A DNA stretch of 64,000 bases from Citrobacter gillenii (GCF_013337685.1 NZ_SUQN01000001.1:558001-622000); one strand, 5' to 3'. Shown: positions 29,035 to 39,811, numbered from the stretch's first letter. Made by a program: numbers and translations. The notes: generated by a model from the sequence alone, not told the origin.

Positions 29035-32000
29035 TTACGCGTCCTCTTCCTGACGCGGGAAGCGGTTTTTCACGTACAGCGACAGTCGGTCAAACAGCAG
29101 GTAAATCACCGGGGTAGTAAACAGGGTTAATACCTGACTGACCAGCAGTCCACCGACCATACCAATACCTAATGGGCGGCGTAACTCAGCGCCCACGCCG
29201 GTACTTAACATCAGCGGCAATGCTCCCAGTAGAGCCGCCAGCGTGGTCATCAGGATCGGCCGAAAACGCAGCAGGCACGCCTGGAATATGGCGTCGCGCG
29301 GTGCCATCCCCTGTTCGCGTTCAGCGGCAAGGGCAAAGTCAATCATCATGATGGCGTTTTTCTTGACGATACCGATCAGCAAAATAATACCGATGATCGC
29401 AATAACGTCCAGTTCACTACCGGCAATCATCAATGCCAGCAGTGCCCCGACGCCCGCCGTCGGCAGCGTGGAGAGAATGGTGATTGGGTGAATAAAGCTC
29501 TCATACAGCACGCCGAGCACGATATACATTGCGACGACCGCCGCCACAATCAGCCAGATTGTGTTGCCGAGCGCGGCCTGGAAGGCCAGCGTACTGCCCT
29601 GGAACTGGGTGGTAATACTTGACGGCAGGTCCAGCGTTTTTTCCGCCTGCAGTATTGCCTCTACCGCATCGCCCAGCGAGTGGTCATCTGGCACGTTGAA
29701 CGAGATGGTGGTGACCGGGAACTGATCGAGATGGTTTATCGACAGCGGGGCAAAACGCTGCTCAATGCTGGCGATGGTGCTAAGCGGGACGATCCCGCCG
29801 TCGCTGCTGGTCAGGCGAAGGGAGTCCAACGCGGAAAGCCCCGGCGTACTGGCGGTATCATGTTCCAACACCACCCGATATTGGTTTGCCTGGGTGTAGA
29901 TGGTTGAAATCAGCCGCTGTCCGAAAGCGTTATACAGCGCGTTATCGACATCTGCCATGCTGATGCCTAAACGGCTGGCGCTGTCGCGATTAACATTTAC
30001 ATACGCCACCAGTCCCTGGTCCTGCCAGTCACTGCTGACGTCAGACAGCTGCGGCAACTGCTGCAGTTTTTCCAGTAGTTGCGGCACCCAGGTGCTGAGA
30101 GCGTCCAGCGAGGTGGCCTGCAGCGTAAACTGATACTGGGTGCGGCTCACCTGCGTATCAATGGTCAGATCCTGGGTAGGTTGAAGATAGAGATCGACGC
30201 CGGGCACGTTATCCACTGCATCCTGCAGGCGAGCGATGACTTTTTGCACGCGGTCATCGCGTTCATTCAGCGGCTTAAGGTTAATTTGCAGGCGCGCGCT
30301 GTTCAGCGCCGGGTTGGTGCCATCAACGCCGACGAACGCGGTCAGGCTTTCTACTGCCGGGTCTTTAAGGATCACATCAGAGACCTGACGCTGGCGTTGA
30401 GCCATGCTGGCAAATGAGCTGGACTGCGGTGCCTGCAATGTGCCCTGAATAATGCCGTTATCCTGGATCGGGAAGAAGCCCTTCGGGATAAAGATCCACA
30501 GCATCACGCTTAATGCCAGCGTGCCGAGCGCGACGCCAAGCGTCAGCCACGGGTGGTTAAGCACTTTTGCCAGCCAGTGACCGTACCCGGCAATGACGCG
30601 CTCGAACATTCTTTCCGAGGCACGGGAGAAGCGGTTTTGCTTGCGCAATGACGCCTGGCTGAGCATGCGGGCGCACATCATTGGCGTGAGCGTCAGTGAC
30701 ACGACGGCGGAAATCAAAATCGCCACCGCCAGCGTGACGGCGAACTCGCGGAATAATCGCCCGACGATATCGCCCATAAACAGTAGTGGGATCAGCACCG
30801 CGATCAGGGAAAACGTCAATGAGATGATAGTAAAACCAATCTCGCCTGCGCCTTTCAGCGCGGCGGTCAGCGGTTTTTCCCCTTTTTCGATATAGCGCGA
30901 AATATTCTCGATAACCACAATCGCGTCATCGACCACAAACCCCGTGGCGATGGTCAGCGCCATCAGCGTCAGGTTATTAATCGAGAAATCGAGGAATACC
31001 ATTACCGCAAAGGTACCTATCAGCGATAGCGGTACGGCGACCGCGGGAATAATCGTGGCCGGTATATTGCGCAGGAACAGGTAAATGATCATCACCACCA
31101 GCGCAATCGCCAGCATCAGTTCAAACTGGGTGTCGGAAACGGAAGCACGAATGTTGGTTGTACGATCCGAAAGCACCGTGACATTGACCGATTTTGGCAG
31201 GCTTTCTGTTAGCGCAGGCAGCATCTGGCGAATGCTGTCCGCGGTGGAGATAATGTTCGCACCAGGCTGGCGCTGAACGTTCATCACGATAGCTTGTTGC
31301 TTATTGGCCCACGCGCCCAGCCAGCTGTTTTCCGCACCTTGCTCGACGGTTGCGACATCCCCGAGGCGCACTGGCGCACCGTTTTTATAGGCAATGATTA
31401 ACTGACGATACTCATCGGCAGACTGCATCTGGTCGTTGGCGGACAGGGTGACGGCGCGCGTCGGGCCATCCAGGCTACCTTTGGCTGAATTGACGTTGGC
31501 GCCGGTGATGGCGGTGCGGACGGTTTCGCTGGTCAGCCCTAACGCGGCAATGGCCTGTGCGTTAAGTTTTACGCGCACGGCGGGACGTTGTCCGCCAGAC
31601 AGTGTAACCAGGCCCACGCCGGAGACTTGAGAGATTTTCTGTGCCACGCGGGTTTCGACCATATCTTCCACCTGCGTCATGGGCATGGCGGTAGAGGTCA
31701 CCGCCAGCGTCATGATCGGCGGATCCGCCGGGTTCACTTTGCTGTACACCGGTGGGTTGGGCAGATCGCTCGGTAATAAATTGGTGGCGGCGTTAATCGC
31801 GGCCTGGACTTCTTGTTCGGCGACGTCCAGCGGTAACGTGAGCTGAAACTGCAATGTCACCACGGATGCACCACCGGAGCTTTGTGAGGACATCTGTTTT
31901 AGACCCGACATCTGCCCAAACTGGCGCTCAAGCGGAGCTGTCACGGCGGAGGTCATCACATCCGGGCTGGCACCAGGGTAGAGTGTCACTACCTGAATGG

Positions 32001-32157
32001 TCGGGTAATCCACTTCCGGCAACGCCGCGATGGGCAGGAAGCGATAGCCTATAATCCCGGCGAGTAAAATCGCCACCATCAGCAGCGTGGTGGCAACAGG
32101 GCGCAGAATAAACAGGCGGGATGGGCCGCCAATGTTGTCCGGAGGTAACGCCTGCAT
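29035..32157 (-). CDS. mdtB: RND efflux pump subunit MdtB
   Basis: 1040 aa, the usual length. Same fold as MdtC, with the helix-4 pair D410-D411 ([12 protein letters not shown]). In the B2C heterotrimer MdtB is thought to carry the proton-translocating function while MdtC handles substrate. Its start overlaps the mdtA stop by 1 bp, and the polycistronic order is mdtA-mdtB-mdtC-mdtD-baeS-baeR. Confidence 0.96.
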   Translation of the reverse strand: MQALPPDNIGGPSRLFILRPVATTLLMVAILLAGIIGYRFLPIAALPEVDYPTIQVVTLYPGASPDVMTSAVTAPLERQFGQMSGLKQMSSQSSGGASVVTLQFQLTLPLDVAEQEVQAAINAATNLLPSDLPNPPVYSKVNPADPPIMTLAVTSTAMPMTQVEDMVETRVAQKISQVSGVGLVTLSGGQRPAVRVKLNAQAIAALGLTSETVRTAITGANVNSAKGSLDGPTRAVTLSANDQMQSADEYRQLIIAYKNGAPVRLGDVATVEQGAENSWLGAWANKQQAIVMNVQRQPGANIISTADSIRQMLPALTESLPKSVNVTVLSDRTTNIRASVSDTQFELMLAIALVVMIIYLFLRNIPATIIPAVAVPLSLIGTFAVMVFLDFSINNLTLMALTIATGFVVDDAIVVIENISRYIEKGEKPLTAALKGAGEIGFTIISLTFSLIAVLIPLLFMGDIVGRLFREFAVTLAVAILISAVVSLTLTPMMCARMLSQASLRKQNRFSRASERMFERVIAGYGHWLAKVLNHPWLTLGVALGTLALSVMLWIFIPKGFFPIQDNGIIQGTLQAPQSSSFASMAQRQRQVSDVILKDPAVESLTAFVGVDGTNPALNSARLQINLKPLNERDDRVQKVIARLQDAVDNVPGVDLYLQPTQDLTIDTQVSRTQYQFTLQATSLDALSTWVPQLLEKLQQLPQLSDVSSDWQDQGLVAYVNVNRDSASRLGISMADVDNALYNAFGQRLISTIYTQANQYRVVLEHDTASTPGLSALDSLRLTSSDGGIVPLSTIASIEQRFAPLSINHLDQFPVTTISFNVPDDHSLGDAVEAILQAEKTLDLPSSITTQFQGSTLAFQAALGNTIWLIVAAVVAMYIVLGVLYESFIHPITILSTLPTAGVGALLALMIAGSELDVIAIIGIILLIGIVKKNAIMMIDFALAAEREQGMAPRDAIFQACLLRFRPILMTTLAALLGALPLMLSTGVGAELRRPLGIGMVGGLLVSQVLTLFTTPVIYLLFDRLSLYVKNRFPRQEEDA

Positions 32158-33404
32158 CAGGAGCGTGCTCCTTTTTTGCCGTACTCGCGTGCGGTGGCTT
32201 TATCGTTTGTGGCCGTGGCGCTATGCGCCTCTACAACGTCAACTTTTGCCCCTTCCGTCAGGCGGTCAATACCGTCGGTGACGACGCGATCGCCCGCCGA
32301 CAGCCCGGCGGTAATCACCACTTTTTGACTGTCCTGAATGCCCGGTTTGACCAGATGTTTACTGACTTTATTCTCTGTATTCAGCACCCAGACAAAGTGA
32401 CCTTCATTGCCCATTTGTAAGGCGGCAGTGGGGATCACGGTGGCGTTTTGCTCGGTGGCGACCAGCATGCGGGCGTTAACGAACTGGTTCGGAAACAGCG
32501 TGTCATCCTGATTGTTGAAGCGAGCCTTCGCTTTGATGGTGCCGGTGGTGGCATCAATCTGGTTGTCGAGGCTCAGCAGTACGCCTTCACTGAGTTTCTG
32601 CGAATTGGTGCGATCCCAGGCTTCGACCTTCAGCGGGTTGCCCGTTTTTTGCGCCCGTAGCACGGTCGCAATATCGTTTTCTGGCAAGGTGAAGATCAGG
32701 TCGATGGGATGGGTTTGCGTAATGACGACAATCCCGGTGGTATCACCGCTGGAGATTTGGTTACCCACGTCGACCAGTTTCAGGCCGACACGGCCATCGA
32801 CAGGGGCGGTGATGCGACTCCAGTCGAGCTGCAACTGGGCGCTGGCGACGCTGGCTTCATCGGCTTTGATCGTCCCTTGCGTTTCGTTCACCAATGCCTG
32901 CTGAGCATCCAGTTCCTGACGGGAGACCAGATTGGTTTTCACCAGTTGCTGATAGCGGGCCAGGTCGCGACGGGCATTTGCCAGCGTAGCGGTATCTTTG
33001 GCTAACTGTCCCTGCGCCTGGGCAAGGGCGACTTTGAACTGGCTGGGGTCTATTTCAGCCAGCAGGTCGCCGGCTTTGACCTGCTGTCCTTCCTGAAAGT
33101 GTAACGCGATGAGCTGACCGTCTACCCGACTGCGAACCGTTGCGGTATTCGCGGCCGTCACGGTGCCCAGTCCCGTCAGGTAACGTGGAACGGCTTGTTC
33201 CTTTGCGGTGGCTACCTGCACGGGGGCTAGCGGACCAGAACGCATTCCGCGACGCCCTGAGCCTGCGGCGTGCTGTGCTTGCCCGGTTGCACCGGGGGCA
33301 TTCCCCTGAGATTCACTGCGACTGTGCCAGAACCAAAATGCGGCGATGGCCGCCACGACGGTCACGATTGCTATCACCCAGCGGGATTTGTTACTACCTT
33401 TCAT
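32157..33404 (-). CDS. mdtA: RND efflux periplasmic adaptor MdtA
   Basis: 415 aa. An N-terminal membrane anchor (about 9-26) is followed by a low-complexity linker, lipoyl-like domains ([26 protein letters not shown]), an alpha-hairpin (about 130-190) and a beta-barrel. MdtA joins MdtBC to TolC. First gene of the operon, preceded by a candidate BaeR box. Confidence 0.96.
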   Translation of the reverse strand: MKGSNKSRWVIAIVTVVAAIAAFWFWHSRSESQGNAPGATGQAQHAAGSGRRGMRSGPLAPVQVATAKEQAVPRYLTGLGTVTAANTATVRSRVDGQLIALHFQEGQQVKAGDLLAEIDPSQFKVALAQAQGQLAKDTATLANARRDLARYQQLVKTNLVSRQELDAQQALVNETQGTIKADEASVASAQLQLDWSRITAPVDGRVGLKLVDVGNQISSGDTTGIVVITQTHPIDLIFTLPENDIATVLRAQKTGNPLKVEAWDRTNSQKLSEGVLLSLDNQIDATTGTIKAKARFNNQDDTLFPNQFVNARMLVATEQNATVIPTAALQMGNEGHFVWVLNTENKVSKHLVKPGIQDSQKVVITAGLSAGDRVVTDGIDRLTEGAKVDVVEAHSATATNDKATAREYGKKGARS

Positions 33405-33642
33405 TGTTATAAGTTTCTCATCCTGAAACGTTTCGCGTAATGATACTAGTTTAGCCAGCGATCAAGGGCGAAAGATGGAGGAATTATGAAACACTGTCGG
33501 GATTCGTCTGAATGGCGGCGCGGCTTTGCGAGGCGTTACGCAACAATGGGCGGTGAAAATCGCCAACGCGAAAGAGTGCGCTAGAGTGCGGACAAGGCAA
33601 AAGGAGGTCAGCCAGAGATTTCAGCCGGACGCTGAAACGGGA
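33405..33642. other. Leader region of mdtA and spacer before the sib locus
   Basis: Apart from the candidate BaeR box, the segment shows a 32-codon frame on the plus strand (33486-33584) behind GGAGG and a repeated GAGTGCG. The E. coli genes yegI-yegL that lie near here are absent. Nothing else recognised. Confidence 0.4.
33468..33485 (-). promoter_or_regulatory. Candidate BaeR box upstream of mdtA
   Basis: The minus strand reads AATTCCTCCATCTTTCGC. Compared with the BaeR consensus TTTTTCTCCATDATTGGC it keeps the TTxCTCCATxxTTxGC core. It lies about 65-80 bp before the mdtA start, where BaeR activates the operon in E. coli. Confidence 0.5.
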
Positions 33643-33777
33643 AAGCCCCTCCCGAGGAAGGGGCCAAAATAAGGAAAGGGTTATGATGAAGTACGTCATC
33701 ATACTGGTGATACTCTTAGTGATTAGCTTCGCGGCTTACTAAGACACCAGGGGAGGGGAAACCCTCCCTAACCCTCA
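33643..33777 (-). ncRNA. sib: Sib-type antisense antitoxin RNA
   Basis: A transcript of about 135 nt is predicted on the minus strand, fully covering the ibs frame. It starts near 33777 and ends at a stem GCCCCTTCC/GGAGGGGC (33643-33666) followed by TTT. The G-rich 5' part (GGGTTAGGGAGGG ... CCCTCCCC) and the region opposite ibs resemble E. coli SibA/SibB, which pair with ibs mRNA and block its translation. The 3' boundary is approximate. Confidence 0.75.
33683..33742 (+). CDS. ibs: Ibs-type small membrane toxin (19 aa)
   Basis: The frame MMKYVIILVILLVISFAAY ends with TAA at 33740-33742. Length, the double methionine, the hydrophobic core and the final S-F-x-A-Y are those of E. coli IbsA-E. 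These peptides insert in the inner membrane and depolarise it when overproduced. A ribosome site AAGGAAAGGG precedes the first ATG. The antisense Sib RNA covers it entirely, giving a type I toxin-antitoxin pair. E. coli has two tandem copies (sibA, sibB) in this same place before mdtA; only one is seen here. Confidence 0.85.
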   Translation: MMKYVIILVILLVISFAAY

Positions 33778-33783
33778 CTCCTG

Positions 33784-33812
33784 ACCATAAGCCACAGTCA
33801 CGATGATGTCAA
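33784..33812 (-). promoter_or_regulatory. Strong promoter of the Sib antisense RNA
   Basis: On the minus strand TTGACA (33807-33812), a 17-base spacer and TATGGT (33784-33789) give a near-consensus sigma-70 promoter pointing into the sib gene. A strong constitutive antisense promoter is what type I antitoxin RNAs need. Confidence 0.8.
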
Positions 33813-33840
33813 TACGCACACTTTTCAGCCTGCGAGCCGC

Positions 33841-35193
33841 TTAGCGGAAAACCACGTCTGCCCAGCGTGCCAGACCGGCAGTCACCGAGCCGAAATCATC
33901 GCCACCGGCGATAGGGATCCCCGGCAGCTGTTCGGCGAGCGCTTTTTTGATAAGCGGTGAGCGTGCACTGCCACCGGTCAAATAAATAACATCCGGTTTT
34001 TCCTGGGCATTATCCAGCGCCAGCTGCACCTGCTCCAGAATGCGCGCCAGTGGCTGATTGAGCGCCGCCTCCAGCCCCTGTTGACTGATTGCTGTCGCCA
34101 GTTCATCACTGATAAACGGCAGCGCCGCCGTGACGTTAGCCTGTGCGGAAAGCGCAATTTTGCTTTCTTCTGCGCTGCGTACCAGCCGGTAGCTCAGACG
34201 TTCGCGCCAGACTTTGAGCAGTAACGCGACTTTGTCTGCTTCACGCGCGTCGCGGATCAGATCGTTTAACAAGCGTCCGTTGGCGGTACTGTAAAAATCA
34301 CTTTGGGCCGGAACGTCGTTAATGGCGACGGCGTTCCACCACGGCAGAATAGGTAAGGCGATGCCTTTTTCGGTTTCGCCTCCCATGCCGAGCAATGGCA
34401 TCAGGTGTTTAAAGGCCAGCGCGATGTCCAGATCGTTACCGCCTACGCGACAGCCACTGTGACCTAACAGGCTGGTCTCGCGATCGGCGCGCTGATGCCA
34501 CTGCGGGCCCATTAGCAGCAACGAGCAGTCGGTGGTACCACCGCCGATGTCCACCACCAGCACGCGTTTCTCGTCTTGCAGCGTGGCTTCATAATCCAGT
34601 CCCGCCGCGACCGGCTCGTACTGAAACACCACATCCTGGAAACCGGCGCGTTTGGCCGCACGCTCAAGAATACCTTGTGCCTGGGCGTTGGCGTCGTCGC
34701 CGCCTAACCCCTGGAAGTTGATCGGACGACCGATAACGGCCTGGGTGATCGCTTCGGGTAGCTGGTTTTGTGCCTGGTTGCGGATGTGCAGCATCATCGC
34801 ACAGACTAAATCTTCAAATAGCGCAACCTGCTGTGGTTTCAGGCCGCTGGCACCTAAAAACGATTTTGGTGATTTAACGAAGTAGACTTCTTCCGGGTCA
34901 TCAATATATTGGCCCAGTGATGTCAGACCAAACTGCACGCTATTGGCGTTCACATCGATGTCTTCTTCGCGGTTAAAGCGCACCGCACGACGCAGTAATG
35001 CCTGCGTTTCGTCATCCGTTGCCGGGACATCATGATGGCGATACAGCCACTCGCTGACCGCTTCACGCGTCGGGGCGCACAGCATGGAGGGCAGTAGCGT
35101 GCTGTCATTTTCCATTTTGAGCAATTGCGGCTGCCCGTCACGCATGACGGCCACTGAACAGTTCGCCGTACCATAGTCAAAACCAATAAACAC
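33841..35193 (-). CDS. yegD: Hsp70-like chaperone protein YegD
   Basis: 450 aa from a GTG at 35193 with GGGGAG upstream; the family starts MFIGFDYGTANCSVAV. Hsp70/actin-type ATPase domain: phosphate 1 FDYGTANCSVAV, phosphate 2 VVDIGGGTTDCSL, adenosine motif LTGGSARSPLI. It lacks the substrate-binding domain of DnaK, and its clients are unknown. It is divergent from alkA. Confidence 0.93.
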   Translation of the reverse strand: MFIGFDYGTANCSVAVMRDGQPQLLKMENDSTLLPSMLCAPTREAVSEWLYRHHDVPATDDETQALLRRAVRFNREEDIDVNANSVQFGLTSLGQYIDDPEEVYFVKSPKSFLGASGLKPQQVALFEDLVCAMMLHIRNQAQNQLPEAITQAVIGRPINFQGLGGDDANAQAQGILERAAKRAGFQDVVFQYEPVAAGLDYEATLQDEKRVLVVDIGGGTTDCSLLLMGPQWHQRADRETSLLGHSGCRVGGNDLDIALAFKHLMPLLGMGGETEKGIALPILPWWNAVAINDVPAQSDFYSTANGRLLNDLIRDAREADKVALLLKVWRERLSYRLVRSAEESKIALSAQANVTAALPFISDELATAISQQGLEAALNQPLARILEQVQLALDNAQEKPDVIYLTGGSARSPLIKKALAEQLPGIPIAGGDDFGSVTAGLARWADVVFR

Positions 35194-35329
35194 CGTAAAG
35201 CTCCCCAGGGCAGTCAAGAAGGGGCGAGACTTTAGCGAAATGTTGTCGTCCCGACAACTGGAATATGAAAGCAAGGCGCATCGGCGGAATAGCATTTATG
35301 CTGTAGGCTGGTAAAAAAAGGACGCGGAC

Positions 35330-36199
35330 ATGTATACACTGAACTGGCAATCGCCCTATGACTGGCCCTGGATGCTGGGGTTTCTCGCTGACCGTGCCGT
35401 GGATGGCGTAGAAACTGTAGGCACATTGACGTATGCAAGGAGCCTGGCGATTGGCCAGCATCGTGGGGTGGTGAGCGTTGTCCCGGATCTGGAGGCCAAC
35501 GTGCTGCAGGTAACGTTAAGCCCGGGACTTCAGCCCGTTGCCCGCGAGTGTCTGGCCAAAATGGCGCAGTTGTTCGATCTGAACTGCTGTCCGCAGCACG
35601 TTGTCAGCGCGTTGGGGCGTCTGGGGGCCGCACGCCCTGGATTGCGTCTACCGGGATCGGTTGATGCGTTCGAACAGGGCGTTCGCGCGATTTTAGGTCA
35701 GTTGGTCAGCGTGGCGATGGCGGCAAAACTGACGGCGAAGGTGGTACATCTGTATGGCGATAGGCTTGCCGACGCACCAGAGTACGTGTGCTTTCCTACT
35801 CCTGAGGCGCTGGCCGCCGCACAACCGCTGGAGCTGAAAGCGCTGGGCATGCCGCTTAAACGTGCGGAAGCGCTGATTCACCTTGCCCGGGCGGCGCTGG
35901 ATGGCACGCTTAAGCCTGTTGCCCCGCCTGATATCGAGCAGGGGGTGAAGCAGTTACAAACGTTTCCAGGCATTGGACGCTGGACGGCCAATTACTTCGC
36001 GCTGCGCGGGTGGCAGGCGAAGGACATTTTTCTTCCCGATGATTACTTGATTAAACAGCGTTTTCCAGGCATGACGCCGGCGCAAATCCGGCGCTACGCA
36101 GAGCGCTGGAAGCCCTGGCGTTCCTACGCGCTACTGCATATCTGGTATACGGAAGGCTGGCAACCATCAGTTGATGGCGAAATTGCTGGTGTTGAGTAG
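35330..36199 (+). CDS. alkA: 3-methyladenine DNA glycosylase II AlkA
   Basis: 289 aa. AlkA removes N3- and N7-alkylated purines and some O2-alkylated pyrimidines and is induced by methylated Ada. The helix-hairpin-helix is LQTFPGIGRWTANYFALRGW, and the catalytic aspartate is D238 (LPDDYLIKQRF). An N-terminal TBP-like domain precedes it. Compared with E. coli (282 aa) the C-terminus is 7 residues longer, running into the 3' end of the convergent gene dgcE for 33 bp. Confidence 0.95.
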   Translation: MYTLNWQSPYDWPWMLGFLADRAVDGVETVGTLTYARSLAIGQHRGVVSVVPDLEANVLQVTLSPGLQPVARECLAKMAQLFDLNCCPQHVVSALGRLGAARPGLRLPGSVDAFEQGVRAILGQLVSVAMAAKLTAKVVHLYGDRLADAPEYVCFPTPEALAAAQPLELKALGMPLKRAEALIHLARAALDGTLKPVAPPDIEQGVKQLQTFPGIGRWTANYFALRGWQAKDIFLPDDYLIKQRFPGMTPAQIRRYAERWKPWRSYALLHIWYTEGWQPSVDGEIAGVE

Positions 36200-39100
36200 C
36201 AACTCCAGCGGTTGGGCGTCGGCAATAATATCGCCAAAAATCATATCAATACCGATGCCAGACAGGGCATCCATAATCAGCGGCATGTTTACCGGTCCAG
36301 CGATAGTTTTGATATCCAGACGTTGTGCGTGGCTCTGAATAATGGAAACCCACATTTCGTCCGTCAGATTGCCGTGCGCGCTGGCGCTCAGTTCGCTGTC
36401 AAGTAACAGGTAATCAGCGACGTGATACTTGAGATTGTCAAAGACCTCTAAATCGCGACCGACCTGGCTTAAAATGATGCGACAACCCGCCTGGCGTAAT
36501 CGTTGCATGGCGGGCATGGCCTGCGCTGGATGCGTTTTCATCACGTCTACCGGTACGCTCAGATGCAATAAACGAGGCGGAAGCGGACTATTTTCCATCA
36601 ATGCCAGCAGTTCATCAACCAGCACGGGATTGAGCAACCCGGCGGCGGAAAGGGGCAGGGCAACGCTAAGCCCTTTACCGGCAACAGCGGAGGCAGAATG
36701 CTGGAAAAATTCAGTAAAGACCCGACGGTCGAGAGCATGATTGAGTGTAGGATCGACCAGACCGGCGCGGAAAGCCTGCTCCTCAATGACGTCGCCTTCG
36801 CTGTTCCATAAGCGCAGCGACAACAGCCAGAAGCTAAAGGTCTCAGGAACCCGTGGAGACGCGACGCCGTGGGCGATCATCAATATTGGGTTATGGGTAA
36901 TGATGTTGCGTTGTTCATCGGGTGACAGTATCCCTCGCGTCGCATGCATCTGGCTCTGCTGGGGTTCATAGACGCATACCCGCCCACGTCCGCTATTTTT
37001 GGCCGCGTAGCAGGCAATATCTGCCTGCGACATCACCTCGGTGGCGATACGATTTTTGTCATCAATTAGCGTGATCCCGGCACTGGCGCCAATACGGTGT
37101 AAACGGCCTTCCCATGTAAAGTGGTAATCATTGATGGCGCTAATGACGCGACCCGCGATAAACCGGGCACTTTCGATATTACAATCTGGCAGCAGCAAGC
37201 CGAACTCATCGCCGCCAAGACGCGCCAGCACATCGCTGGTGCGCAGCATGCTCAGCATCAGAGAAGACAGCTCGCGCAGCAAGGCATCTCCCGCCGCATG
37301 ACCGGCGCTATCGTTGACGGCTTTAAAACGATCCAGATCGATGAAGACCAGCGCGTGACGCTGATGGGAGTTGTGTACCGTATGCAGCAATTGTTTCAGA
37401 TGGTTTTCGAAGCTGACCCGGTTGGCCAGATGCGTGAGGTCATCATGCGATGCGCTGTAACTGAGTTGACGCAACATCTTACGTGATTCGGTGACATCCT
37501 GAATCACCAACACGGAGCCAATGCTACCGCCGTCGAGGGTGCTGAGCGGCGTGATACTGTACTGAATATCGTAGCTGGTGCCGTTACGACAATGCAGGAC
37601 CACTTCTTGCTCAATAGCCGTGCGCGACATGTCGGCGCTGTAGATATTTTCCATTAGCGGGCCGTTATCACCGAAAGTAATACGCAGCACCGTGAGCAAC
37701 GGGATCCCTAATGCGCTCTCTTGCGACCAGCCGCTCATTTTCTCGGCCACCGGATTCATAAAGGTGATTTTCAGGTCGACGTCGATACAAATCACCGCTT
37801 CACCGATGGAATCCAGCGTAATATGCAAACGCTCTTTTTCCTGATACAGCGCCTCGTGGAGTTGCTTCACTTCGGTCATGTCGAGATTGATACCGAGCAA
37901 ACGTTCCACTTCACCGTCTTTATTCAGCACCCGGTTAGCCAACGAGCGGATATGCCGAATGCCGTCTTTGACCGCAATGCGGAATTCAAGTTTGAAAGGA
38001 ACACGTGCCGCCAGCGAATCGCGAATCACGCTTTCGGCATGTTCACGATCTTCAGGGACCACGCAGTCATACCAGACTTGCCAACTGGGTTTGATGTGCG
38101 CAGGGACCTCATAAAGATCGAACATGCGCTTATCCCAGCTGATTACGTCAGGCTGCAATTCCCATTCCCAGATGCCAATGCCGCCTGCTTCATTCGCCAG
38201 CGTAATACGTTCCATTAACCGCTTATTGATCCACTCCGTGTGTTTCAGGTCGTTAATGTCCTCAACCTGGGCAATAAAGTAGAGTGGGGTGTTATCGCTA
38301 TGACGAACCAGTGAAACGGCCAGCAGTGCCCAGACCACCTCGCCTGCACGGGTGTAATAGCGTTTTTCCATTGAATAACTATTGATTTCACCGCGCGACA
38401 GCATTTGCAACTGCTCAAGGTCGTTATTCAGATCTTCCGGCCAGGTTAACTGCTGGAAGGTCAGCGAGCGCAGCTCTTCCTGGCTGTAACCCAGAAAATG
38501 ACACAAGGCTTTATTGGCCTGTAGCCATTGCCCCTCGGTGCCCACCAGCGCCATGCCGATAGCGGAGTATTCCATGGCGTTGCGAAAACGCGTTTCGCTC
38601 TCTGAAATGTGTTTACGTTCGGCACGAAACGCGTACATGACCATGGTCATCATGTTTGCCGGTAACAGAATCATCAAAAACGGCAGCCACGGCATGCTGG
38701 ACATGACAAACGTTTTCGAGGTGGAGAGCAGTGAAGGGTCGGCGGCCAGCATTAGCGAGACCATCATTACGGTGCTGAGGAAAATCAGAAACGCTTCCAT
38801 GCGCGGCAGACGCACGGCACTCCACATCAGCAAAACGATCACGCAGGTAAACGGCCATGGAAGATACATCATCGACAGCCAGCTGAACGCTAAAGTTACC
38901 AGTAGGGTGATGAGCGTTTCCAGCAATAAACGGGGATCGCGGTGACGCAGCAGATAATGCGGCTTAAACAGCAAACCTAACGGTACCAGCGCGAGCGCGC
39001 CGATGGATTCTGAAAGCACCCAAATTAGAAACGTATTTAACGACGTTTCACCTGGAAGCAGCAGCCACATCAAAAAACCGCCCAGCAGCGGCGGGACCAC

Positions 39101-39496
39101 GGCACTACCGAATGCCAGGCGAGCCCAGTCGTTAAGATTTTGTAAGGGATTGTACCAGGGCAACAGCCTGCGCAATAACATGGCGCCCGCAACGGCCTCA
39201 ATAATATTGATGGCAGTGTAGGTGAAATTCAGCGTGTCGGTCGGGAAGAACAACAAAGAGGCACCGATGCTGCCCAGGGAGCATGCCAGCGCGATCCCCG
39301 GCCACATCTTTCCTGCATGACGGTAAAAAGCCACCATCATAATTGAGGTCGGGAACCACAGCGGCGCCAGCTGCGTGCCGTAACGGGACAGCTCCAGCGA
39401 GAACAACGTAAAGATGAACGCCACCAGACCTAAACTGGCCAGGCGCAGTAGAGGATGCGGTAAGGTAACTAAAACATGTTGGGATGGTTTACTCAT
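36167..39496 (-). CDS. dgcE: Diguanylate cyclase DgcE (YegE)
   Basis: 1109 aa (E. coli 1105). An N-terminal MASE1 membrane domain (about residues 12-290, 8-10 helices) is followed by three PAS/PAC domains (about 300-670), a GGDEF domain with intact GGDEF at 761-765, and a degenerate EAL-like domain without the EAL motif. It makes c-di-GMP, drives YdaM-PdeR control of curli, and stimulates biofilm formation. The 3' end overlaps alkA. Confidence 0.94.
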   Translation of the reverse strand: MSKPSQHVLVTLPHPLLRLASLGLVAFIFTLFSLELSRYGTQLAPLWFPTSIMMVAFYRHAGKMWPGIALACSLGSIGASLLFFPTDTLNFTYTAINIIEAVAGAMLLRRLLPWYNPLQNLNDWARLAFGSAVVPPLLGGFLMWLLLPGETSLNTFLIWVLSESIGALALVPLGLLFKPHYLLRHRDPRLLLETLITLLVTLAFSWLSMMYLPWPFTCVIVLLMWSAVRLPRMEAFLIFLSTVMMVSLMLAADPSLLSTSKTFVMSSMPWLPFLMILLPANMMTMVMYAFRAERKHISESETRFRNAMEYSAIGMALVGTEGQWLQANKALCHFLGYSQEELRSLTFQQLTWPEDLNNDLEQLQMLSRGEINSYSMEKRYYTRAGEVVWALLAVSLVRHSDNTPLYFIAQVEDINDLKHTEWINKRLMERITLANEAGGIGIWEWELQPDVISWDKRMFDLYEVPAHIKPSWQVWYDCVVPEDREHAESVIRDSLAARVPFKLEFRIAVKDGIRHIRSLANRVLNKDGEVERLLGINLDMTEVKQLHEALYQEKERLHITLDSIGEAVICIDVDLKITFMNPVAEKMSGWSQESALGIPLLTVLRITFGDNGPLMENIYSADMSRTAIEQEVVLHCRNGTSYDIQYSITPLSTLDGGSIGSVLVIQDVTESRKMLRQLSYSASHDDLTHLANRVSFENHLKQLLHTVHNSHQRHALVFIDLDRFKAVNDSAGHAAGDALLRELSSLMLSMLRTSDVLARLGGDEFGLLLPDCNIESARFIAGRVISAINDYHFTWEGRLHRIGASAGITLIDDKNRIATEVMSQADIACYAAKNSGRGRVCVYEPQQSQMHATRGILSPDEQRNIITHNPILMIAHGVASPRVPETFSFWLLSLRLWNSEGDVIEEQAFRAGLVDPTLNHALDRRVFTEFFQHSASAVAGKGLSVALPLSAAGLLNPVLVDELLALMENSPLPPRLLHLSVPVDVMKTHPAQAMPAMQRLRQAGCRIILSQVGRDLEVFDNLKYHVADYLLLDSELSASAHGNLTDEMWVSIIQSHAQRLDIKTIAGPVNMPLIMDALSGIGIDMIFGDIIADAQPLELLLNTSNFAIN

Positions 39497-39811
39497 TACC
39501 GCTTTACCCGAATAGCCGATGTCGCCGTGGCGAAGATGCCGGAAGCATCATGTTTAATCTGTGATTATGCTAGTACAAACATTTTACAATTAATACGCCA
39601 GCTGCTCATAAAATAACACTCTCAAGCTATTAATTCCTAAGGTGGGTGAATAAATTTTGTGCCTGCTTTAAAACTGACCATTTTAATTTGCGACAGGGAC
39701 TGCATTGGTGCAGCCTGGGCTGGCGTCGCGCCGCTGAAATCCCTATAATTGCCGCGTTTGGCGTTTCGACGCCCCCTTCCTAACATCCAGGTTAATCAGG
39801 TCGCTAAATTT
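39497..39811. promoter_or_regulatory. Divergent dgcE/udk intergenic region
   Basis: 315 bp without a gene. TATAAT at 39745-39750 is a likely -10 for udk, with no clear -35. CATAAT on the minus strand near 39560 is a possible -10 for dgcE. Nothing else recognised. Confidence 0.45.
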
